Position numbers and translations under genes: made by a program. Shown here in pieces: positions 1-6,908 of a stretch of 38,881 bases of DNA. Source of the DNA: Bacteroidia bacterium. Lineage in GTDB: Bacteria; Bacteroidota; Bacteroidia; AKYH767-A; OLB10. Within the stretch, counting starts at the first letter, position 1, and every line of letters starts with the position of its first letter. The notes beneath the pieces are model-generated. The model searched no databases. It saw only the letters and a program-made list of their open reading frames with translations, and was not told the origin of the DNA. The DNA is taken from positions 1-38,881 of the forward strand of contig JAGOJO010000015.1 in assembly GCA_017995075.1 (NCBI GenBank), given 5' to 3'.

Positions 1-320
1 CCCCCCCACCCCAGATCACCGCGGACACAGCACGGCAGAGGTAATCTGCTCGCGCTTCGACTCTACAAGAGCGTTTGCCTTGGGTTTCCCCCCCACCGCA
101 GATCACCGAGGACGCAACGCGGCCGAGGTAATCTGCTCGCTTTCCTACTCTACAAGATGGTTTGCCTTGGGTTTCCCCCCCCACCCCAGATCACCGAGGA
201 CGCAACGCGGCCGAGGTAATCTGCTCGCTTTCCTACTCTACAAGATGGTTTGCCTTGGGTTTCCCCCCCACCTCAGATCACCGAGGACGCAACGCGGCCG
301 AGGTAATCTGCTCGCGTAAA
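1..320. repeat. Tandem array of an 87-88 bp GC-rich unit (four copies, runs off the left edge)
   Basis: The landmark GATCACCG recurs at 14, 101, 189 and 276, giving spacings of 87, 88 and 87 bp. Each unit has a GC-rich core bounded by imperfect inverted arms, CAGATCACC on the left and GGTAATCTG on the right, followed by a linker that contains TTGCCTTGGGTT and a run of 7-8 C. The single arm mismatch becomes a G-U pair if the minus strand is transcribed. Copy 1 is diverged in its core, while copies 2-4 are nearly identical. The last copy loses the linker after about 315. Open frames across the array exist only because the unit lacks stops. I do not recognise the family; it resembles intergenic palindromic repeat elements. 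Confidence 0.85.
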
Positions 321-457
321 GAGTATATTCAGGACTACCATTCAAGCTCGCTTGAAAATGGGCAAAAAAGCAAAATCCCTAGCACCAACGGTGGGGTTGC
401 CTTGGGTTACGTTTTACCGGAAATAAATCCGCGATCAGCCGCAAGGCGAATCCGCGA

Positions 458-488
458 TTCCGCAGTTTTTAGTTAAAAACCTGCGGAA
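458..488. repeat. Long hairpin, possible bidirectional terminator
   Basis: The arm TTCCGCAG (458-465) pairs with CTGCGGAA (481-488). Inside it TTTTTA (466-471) pairs with TAAAAA (474-479), leaving a 2-nt loop and one bulged C at 480. The structure is a 14-bp interrupted stem. The T and A runs are inside the stem rather than after it, so intrinsic termination is uncertain. It marks the boundary between the repeat block and the leader of the next gene. Confidence 0.6.
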
Positions 489-661
489 CCGCTTTATCTG
501 TGTTCCCTCCTGCATTTTCAACCCTCTCACAGGAATTTCTACCTATTTTCCCAAGCTACCCCCCTTAACGGGGATGCTTTCCACAAAAATTTACCCATTT
601 TTCACCGCTGTTGGGGGCAAAATGCATGAGGTTAAGCTAAAAAATTGTTATTTCTTTACAC

Positions 662-677
662 CGTGATTAGGATCACA
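662..677. promoter_or_regulatory. CRP-like palindrome upstream of the T9SS subtilase gene
   Basis: The site reads CGTGATTAGGATCACA. It matches the classical CRP/FNR-family pattern TGTGA-N6-TCACA at every defined position except the first. It lies 71 bp before the ATG at 748 and 70 bp before an in-frame TTG at 732's codon start (730 is the TTG). An adenylate cyclase is encoded later in the window, which makes a cAMP-responsive regulator conceivable. That this genome has a CRP homologue recognising the pattern is inference. Confidence 0.35.
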
Positions 678-747
678 ATGATTATTATCATAAATTGCGC
701 TAATTGAATAAGTTAAGTACAAATCTACATTGAAAAAAACCAATACC

Positions 748-3700
748 ATGCAACAACTTAAAAAACTGCTATTTACAGCATTTTTATGCTTAATCGTGTT
801 CCACGCACGATCGCAGCAGAGCATCAGTAATTATGTGCTCTTCAACGGAAATGGCACTGTTCCCGGAGCTACCTCTTCGGTTCCATCTGCACCGGGTTAT
901 GCCGTGCAGTTGTCTTCATCCACAACGATCAACGGAAACGGATTCATCGGTAGTTCCAGTCTCATTAAATCGACCGGTAATTCAGTGATTCGTGCCGGAC
1001 TATATTCGAAAGGAAAAATCATCCTTTCAAACAGCAATACGGTGATTGGAAATATGTCGGCAGAAAACTCCGGTACTCAAACCGGAAACGGAATTCAAAC
1101 AGGATCCTCTGCTCAGATTACCGGAAACATCAATGCAAATGGTAACATCACTATTGGTGGTGGATCCGTAAATGGTTCGGTGACTCGTGTTGCAGGTTCT
1201 TCCTATAGTGGTCCGGTACCGACTGGTGGAAATATTATCGGCACTCCAAATCTACCTGGACTTCCGGCATTGCCAACTCCTGTTGTATTTCCGGCTGCAG
1301 GAAATACCAACATCACCAGCACACAAACCCTTTCTCCCGGGAATTATAAAAACATGACTTTGACCGGTAATAAAACAATTACATTCAATGGTCCGGGAAC
1401 GTATGTATTTACCTCTATCAACAACACCGGAAGTTGCAATACATTTAAATTTAATTTTCAGAACAGCACTACCGGAGTATTTAAAATTTATATTCACGGA
1501 AATGCGAACCTTGGAAAATCAGGTTCTACGATGATCAACGGTGGTAGTGCTTCAAGGATTTTCTACGAGACGCATGGAACAAGTACCAATGCATTTACAA
1601 TTGCGAACGGTTCTACAAATGCGCCTTCACGTCTCGATGGAAACGTTTACGCACCTTATGGAGCAATCAATATCGGATCTGGAACAGGTTGCACTTCTTT
1701 ATCAGGTTCATTGTGGAGTGGTACACAAGTTATCCTTTGCAGTGGAGTTACGTTGAACTATGTTGCACCTGCTGCACAATGTACTACACCTACCGCCGAT
1801 GCAGGACTTGATAAAGTATTGAATTGCACCAGCACGACTGTTACCTTAAACGGTTCATCCAATACGGCTGGTGTTACCTATAGCTGGGCAGGACCTGGTA
1901 TCGTATCAGGAGCAAATGCTGCAAATGCAGTTGTAAATACCATCGGCACTTATACCCTTACCGTAAACAACAACGGTTGTACAGCGACTGATCAGGTGAT
2001 CGTAACTCAAAACACGACTGCACCAAATGCAAATGCGGGTTCATCTGCTACACTTACCTGTACATCATCGTCTGTAGCACTCAATGCGACATCTACAACG
2101 AGTGGTGCCACTTTTGCATGGAGTGGTCCCGGCATTGTTTCTAATCCTAACTCTGCATCGATCACTGCAAATGCTGCAGGCTCTTATTCTGTCGTTGTTA
2201 CGGATCCATCAAACGGATGTACTTCCAGCGCACAAACTTCTGTAAATACAAACTACAATGTTCCATCCGCAGAAGCTGGTCCGGGAAATGCCCTTACTTG
2301 TTCAATTCTTGAAGTAACATTACAAGGATCTTCTTCCAACAGCGGCGACCTCTTCTCATGGAGCGGACCCGGTATTGTATCAGGAGGCAACACTGCTAAT
2401 CCGGTGATCAATGTTATCGGAACATATTATGTAACCGTAACTGACCCAAACAGCGGCTGTACATCAACCGACTCTACTGTGATTGAAGAAGGACCATGTA
2501 TTCTTCCATATTACACACCATGTCCCGGCGGAAAATACAGTGGAACACTCGGCTGTGAGTTAAGTTCATTATTCACCAACTACGTTGTAGGTTCTGACAC
2601 TGTAAACGATGTATACTTCTTCGCAGGAGATAGTGTTTATATTGAAATCATCACAAACGAAGGTCAAACACAAAACGTATTCAACCTTGTTTACAACACT
2701 CCTGGTTATGGATTAACGGATACAATTCCAAACGGACTGAATCCATTAATCATCACCGGTAAATACCCGATTGCGAATCTTGGGAACTTAGCTATCGCAC
2801 CAGCGGTAAGTATGATCAACTATGTTCGTCCGGTTTACCCTGCTATTAACAGCGTAGGTGTAGCGGTTACACAAGGTGATACAGCACAGTTTACACATCA
2901 GGTACGTGAAGCCTTCCAGGTAGATGGTGACGGAGTAAAGGTTTGTGTATTGTCTGATAGCTATAACACCATCATCAACGATCCGGCCGGAACCGATATT
3001 GTTAACGGTGATTTACCTGGAACAGGAAATCCGGATGGAAATACTACACCAGTAGATATCATCAAAGAATTCCCTTACGGACAACGCAGTGATGAAGGTC
3101 GTGCCATGTTACAGATTGTACATGATGTTGCGCCTGGAGCATCGCTTGGTTTCCGTACAGGAGCAATCAGTGAAGGAGATATGGCTGCAGGAATTATCGA
3201 ATGCGCACAAAATGGCTGCGACGTAATTGCTGACGACATCACCTGGCTCACTTCTCCATTCTTCCAGGATGGCGTAGTAGCGAAAGCGGTAGATTCTGTT
3301 TCTTCGATGGGCGTATCTTACGTTGTAGCTGCCGGAAACTTCGGATCAAAATCTTATGAAGGCGTTTACACACCAACTGCTGCTCCATTAGGTTTATCAG
3401 GTACTGCACATAGTTTCGGTGGTACTAATGATAATATGCTGAGCGTAACGTTAGCACCGGGGAATTACACCATCGTATTACAATGGCAGGATTCCATTTA
3501 TTCACTTGGTCAAACATTAACCGGTACACTCACCGACTACGACATCTATCTTACCAACCAATACGGAACACAGTATTTCGGATTCAACCGTAACAACCTT
3601 GGCGGAGATCCGATTGAAGTACTTCCCTTCATTGTACCGGGCACCAATCCAGTACAAGCGAACATTACGATTGTACGCGCCGCAGGATCCATCAACTCAA

Positions 3701-6700
3701 ATATTAAACTGATTGTGTTCCGCGGAGAACTTTCATTCAATGAATACACCAGTGGATCATCTACAATCGTTGGACAATCCAATGCAGCATCAGCACTTAC
3801 TGTTGGAGCTGTCAACTATTTCAACACACCTGCTTATGGAGTTAATCCTCCGGTAGTACAGAACTTCTCCTCACGTGGAGGTAGTACCGTAAACAACACT
3901 ATCCGCAACAAACCGGATCTTATTGCACCAAACGGTGGTAACACAACCGTACAATTAGGCGGACCAAACGTGGATGGTGATTTATTCCCGAACTTCTTCG
4001 GAACATCTGCTGCTGCACCACATGCTGCCGGAACAGCTGCCTTGTTGATCAGTGCAAAACAGAAATTCTATGGAGCTGATATCACACCTGGTGACCTTCG
4101 TTCATTGATGAACAGTACTGCAACAGAAATGGATGCTCCGGGATTTGATTTCAATACCGGTAACGGATATATCAATCCTTATGGTTCCATGTTGACCTTT
4201 GCTGCTCCAACACCATTAGCCGAGGAGCTTGCATGGGACACAACCATCGTACCGGGAACTGTAGTATTTAATGCAGGAGTAAACGGGGAATATTTCACCA
4301 CACAATCTGTGATCATCTTCAACGGTGATACATTGCCTACTACCTTCATCAGTTCCACACAGATTTCGGCTACGTTCCCAACCTTCTTTGGAAACTATCC
4401 GATCTATATCTACACACCTCCAATCGTTCCTTTCCTGAATGATGGTGGAACGTCTGATACACTTTACTTCTTCAATCCGGTAAAGAAAGATATCCAGATT
4501 GTAGCTGATAACAAGACCAAACGTTATGGCGAAGTATTACCAGCGTTTACAGCTTCAATCTATGTAGATGGTGTGCCGTTGGCTAACTCGGGACTCACCT
4601 ATAACGATCTCGGATTAACACCGATTACCTTTAGCAGTTCTGCTACAACACTCAGCAATGCAGGTATTTATTTCATCAGCCCTTCAGCGTCTGTGGTAGA
4701 TACTGGTTACAACACCTTCTTCAATTATGAATTTGTTAATGGATTACTTACCATTGAAAAACTTCCATTGACAATTATTCCACGCGATACAACCATCATC
4801 TACGGAGATAAAATTGAAATTACCGATTTCATCTATCAGTACGATAACTCATCAATTGATGCGAACGACCAGGCGAACTTCCTGACCAATCTCGAAAGTG
4901 CACACCAACAAAACATTGCCGACGCCCTTGCACTCGTAAATGCACGAGCTCTGGTAAATGGACGTGCATTGGTGAATGCAGACCTCGCCAATTTAAGCGC
5001 ATTAGTAAGTGCCCGTGCATTAGTAAATGCCAGAGCATTGGTTAACGCCCGCGCATTGGTAAACGGAACAACTTCCATCGACACCACCTTATTGGTAGAT
5101 GTGGCCACAGCCTCTGTATTTAATTACCAGGACGATTCTTCTACAGCGCCATTGGTGAACGCACGTGCATTGGTAAATGCCAGAGCACTGGTGAATGCCC
5201 GCGCACTGGTGAACGGAACCGCAGTTGTTAATGCCCGAGCATTGGTGAACGGATCCTCGGTTGTCAACAGCGACAATGTAGGATCTGGCAGCAGCAGTAA
5301 TCAGAATGTTGCTGTTATTATCGATGAAGATGATGCAAATGCTCCAGCTAACGACACATTATATCAGTTTGTAGGTATCAACATGATTACCGGAACATAT
5401 GCAGGTACACATGCTATCGTACCGGCAGCGTTGATGTCGAACAACTTCGAAATCAGCTACGGTCTTGGAACGCTGACTATTCTGCCTGCAACACTTACCA
5501 TCAGCGCAGACAGTATCAGCAGTACATATGGACAACCTGTACCATTCACTTATGATGTAGATGGATTACAGTTTGATGATAGTCTTGCAGGAATCACTAC
5601 CGGACCAATCGGCTTCACTCTTACTGATGCCAACAACAATGTGGTACCTGTACCAGCACCAGCAGGTAACTTTACTATTACACCTTCCGGAATCAATTTG
5701 ATCCAACCATCTGATTATGTATTGCAAGTTGAATCAGGATTATTCCAGAATGCTAAAGCCAACCTGTATGTATCAGTAAATGATACAAGCCGTGTATACG
5801 GTGATCCGAATCCGGTATTCACCTTCAGCTACAGTGGATTTGTAAATGGAGATGACGAAGGAGATATAGTTCCTCCTACTGCATCTACTACTGCAACTCT
5901 CACCTCCTGTATTGGCACATATCCGATCACTTTAAGTGGTGGAAGTGCTATTAACTACAACCTTATATTCGACAATGGCGTACTTACCGTAAATAAAGCA
6001 ACACTGATTGTTCAAGCAGATACGAAGTTCATGTTCAAAGGAGGAAGTATCCCTACCAGAACGTCAACAATCACCGGCTGGAAGAACAATGATCAGAATA
6101 CAATTACTTCCGGGCCAAAATATACCGTACCATCAAGTTGCAATCTTACGGCAGGTGTATATCCGATTACAGTTTGTTGCCTAAACTTCCCTAACAAAAA
6201 CAGCTATAACATCGTATATCAGTCTGGATTGCTATATGTTAATCCAAAAGGATATGGAGCAAAGAAAATCACTCTTGCACTCAGTTGTATTGACACGCTT
6301 ATAAATGATCCATCCGGATTGCCATATGTCGCACACTTCACCTACTGCAACGCAAACACAACAGCGGTTTATATTCCGGTAGGCTCAAGCAACTCGGTAA
6401 GTTCATCAGGTGCTTACAATGGAGTTCAACCGATTGTATTCACACCTGGAATTGGAAACTACGACGTAAAATTCAGCGGACAACCAATTACATGGAGTGT
6501 AAAATCGTATCAGGGAAATACACTTAGTACAGTAACTATCAGCGCTTCATCATCATCTACTAAATGTTCTGGATATAACACCCGTTTGGGAGAGGAAATC
6601 ACTACACCGATCGTTAGTGCTTATCCAAATCCGGTACATGATCTTCTCCGCATTTCAATTGCTGAAGATGGTGGAGAAGTTGAAAACCTGAGTATAACTG

Positions 6701-6846
6701 ACATGTTAGGAAAATCAGTACAGCTTCCAATGACCATTGAAAAAAACAATACACTTCTCGACTGCTCTTCGCTTCAGCAAGGAGTTTATCTACTGCGGGT
6801 AACGTTTGCAGATCATGACGAAGTAGTTCGTATTGTGAAAGAATAA
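748..6846 (+). CDS. Giant secreted subtilase-like protein with Ig/PKD-like, MBG and T9SS sorting domains
   Basis: This 2032-residue protein starts with a signal peptide (cut near ARS-QQ). An in-frame TTG at 730 would add six residues; I prefer the ATG. Residues about 25-345 are a Gly/Asn/Ser/Thr-rich beta-helix-like region I cannot name. Three PKD/Ig-like repeats with SWxGPGIVS motifs follow (about 350-585). A peptidase S8-like domain spans about 725-1130: Asp737 in VLSDSY, Glu783 in DEGRAM where His is usual, oxyanion Asn864 in AAGN and Ser1087 in GTSAAAP. From about 1246 come several MBG domains, one interrupted by Ala-Leu-Val-Asn-Ala-Arg repeats (1395-1502). Residues about 1952-2032 form a T9SS type A sorting domain (AYPNPV). 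The likely role is a cell-surface or released protease or adhesin. Substrate is unknown. Confidence 0.9.
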   Translation: MQQLKKLLFTAFLCLIVFHARSQQSISNYVLFNGNGTVPGATSSVPSAPGYAVQLSSSTTINGNGFIGSSSLIKSTGNSVIRAGLYSKGKIILSNSNTVIGNMSAENSGTQTGNGIQTGSSAQITGNINANGNITIGGGSVNGSVTRVAGSSYSGPVPTGGNIIGTPNLPGLPALPTPVVFPAAGNTNITSTQTLSPGNYKNMTLTGNKTITFNGPGTYVFTSINNTGSCNTFKFNFQNSTTGVFKIYIHGNANLGKSGSTMINGGSASRIFYETHGTSTNAFTIANGSTNAPSRLDGNVYAPYGAINIGSGTGCTSLSGSLWSGTQVILCSGVTLNYVAPAAQCTTPTADAGLDKVLNCTSTTVTLNGSSNTAGVTYSWAGPGIVSGANAANAVVNTIGTYTLTVNNNGCTATDQVIVTQNTTAPNANAGSSATLTCTSSSVALNATSTTSGATFAWSGPGIVSNPNSASITANAAGSYSVVVTDPSNGCTSSAQTSVNTNYNVPSAEAGPGNALTCSILEVTLQGSSSNSGDLFSWSGPGIVSGGNTANPVINVIGTYYVTVTDPNSGCTSTDSTVIEEGPCILPYYTPCPGGKYSGTLGCELSSLFTNYVVGSDTVNDVYFFAGDSVYIEIITNEGQTQNVFNLVYNTPGYGLTDTIPNGLNPLIITGKYPIANLGNLAIAPAVSMINYVRPVYPAINSVGVAVTQGDTAQFTHQVREAFQVDGDGVKVCVLSDSYNTIINDPAGTDIVNGDLPGTGNPDGNTTPVDIIKEFPYGQRSDEGRAMLQIVHDVAPGASLGFRTGAISEGDMAAGIIECAQNGCDVIADDITWLTSPFFQDGVVAKAVDSVSSMGVSYVVAAGNFGSKSYEGVYTPTAAPLGLSGTAHSFGGTNDNMLSVTLAPGNYTIVLQWQDSIYSLGQTLTGTLTDYDIYLTNQYGTQYFGFNRNNLGGDPIEVLPFIVPGTNPVQANITIVRAAGSINSNIKLIVFRGELSFNEYTSGSSTIVGQSNAASALTVGAVNYFNTPAYGVNPPVVQNFSSRGGSTVNNTIRNKPDLIAPNGGNTTVQLGGPNVDGDLFPNFFGTSAAAPHAAGTAALLISAKQKFYGADITPGDLRSLMNSTATEMDAPGFDFNTGNGYINPYGSMLTFAAPTPLAEELAWDTTIVPGTVVFNAGVNGEYFTTQSVIIFNGDTLPTTFISSTQISATFPTFFGNYPIYIYTPPIVPFLNDGGTSDTLYFFNPVKKDIQIVADNKTKRYGEVLPAFTASIYVDGVPLANSGLTYNDLGLTPITFSSSATTLSNAGIYFISPSASVVDTGYNTFFNYEFVNGLLTIEKLPLTIIPRDTTIIYGDKIEITDFIYQYDNSSIDANDQANFLTNLESAHQQNIADALALVNARALVNGRALVNADLANLSALVSARALVNARALVNARALVNGTTSIDTTLLVDVATASVFNYQDDSSTAPLVNARALVNARALVNARALVNGTAVVNARALVNGSSVVNSDNVGSGSSSNQNVAVIIDEDDANAPANDTLYQFVGINMITGTYAGTHAIVPAALMSNNFEISYGLGTLTILPATLTISADSISSTYGQPVPFTYDVDGLQFDDSLAGITTGPIGFTLTDANNNVVPVPAPAGNFTITPSGINLIQPSDYVLQVESGLFQNAKANLYVSVNDTSRVYGDPNPVFTFSYSGFVNGDDEGDIVPPTASTTATLTSCIGTYPITLSGGSAINYNLIFDNGVLTVNKATLIVQADTKFMFKGGSIPTRTSTITGWKNNDQNTITSGPKYTVPSSCNLTAGVYPITVCCLNFPNKNSYNIVYQSGLLYVNPKGYGAKKITLALSCIDTLINDPSGLPYVAHFTYCNANTTAVYIPVGSSNSVSSSGAYNGVQPIVFTPGIGNYDVKFSGQPITWSVKSYQGNTLSTVTISASSSSTKCSGYNTRLGEEITTPIVSAYPNPVHDLLRISIAEDGGEVENLSITDMLGKSVQLPMTIEKNNTLLDCSSLQQGVYLLRVTFADHDEVVRIVKE
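4930..5253 (+). repeat. Hexapeptide (ALVNAR-type) repeat array inside an MBG domain
   Basis: Two blocks, 4930-5067 (residues 1395-1440) and 5149-5253 (residues 1468-1502), repeat an 18-bp unit encoding Ala-Leu-Val-Asn-Ala/Gly-Arg. They are separated by a non-repetitive Asp/Thr-rich spacer. Leu, Val, Asn and Arg codons vary between units (TTA/TTG/CTG, GTA/GTG/GTT, AAT/AAC, CGT/CGC/CGA/AGA). Peptide conservation with codon drift suggests selection on the protein. Many units also contain a DNA palindrome such as GCATT-GGTG-AATGC (4966-4979), so the antisense strand reads a similar Thr-Asn-Ala-Arg-Ala-Leu repeat. Confidence 0.9.
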
Positions 6847-6857
6847 TTTGAAAGCAA

Positions 6858-6898
6858 TCCATAAAAAAAGCCGGCTAGTTGCCGGCTTTTTTTATGGA
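6858..6898. terminator. Perfect bidirectional intrinsic terminator
   Basis: An 18-bp perfect stem pairs 6858-6875 with 6881-6898 around the loop TAGTT. The GC core GCCGGC is flanked by A7 on the left and T7 on the right, so a U-tract follows the core on either strand. It lies 12 bp after the subtilase stop and 10 bp before the end of the convergent Ig-repeat gene, and should terminate both. Confidence 0.95.
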
Positions 6899-6908
6899 TA
6901 AATGTTAT

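Larger units (their letters stand above)
321..747. other. Gene-free region upstream of the giant T9SS protein
   Basis: No credible gene is visible here. A relic of the repeat linker, TTGCCTTGGGTT, sits at 397-408. The 9-mer ATCCGCGAT occurs at 427-435 and again at 450-458. A long hairpin follows at 458-488 and a CRP-like palindrome lies at 662-677. A second small inverted repeat, ATGAT and ATCAT with a 4-nt spacer, is at 678-691. I found no perfect TAnnTTTG box in this stretch, so the promoter of the downstream gene is not resolved. Confidence 0.7.

Noticed and set aside
1-320. Possible CRISPR array
   Set aside because: The whole 87-88 bp unit, including linkers, is repeated; there are no unique spacers of regular length and no cas genes.
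80-476. Two overlapping open frames across the tandem repeats
   Set aside because: They follow the repeat unit, which lacks stops in more than one frame; the peptides simply repeat the DNA period and have no promoter or ribosome binding site.
4829-5108. Minus-strand open frames opposite the hexapeptide array
   Set aside because: They are by-products of the palindromic 18-bp units and lie within a well-supported plus-strand gene.
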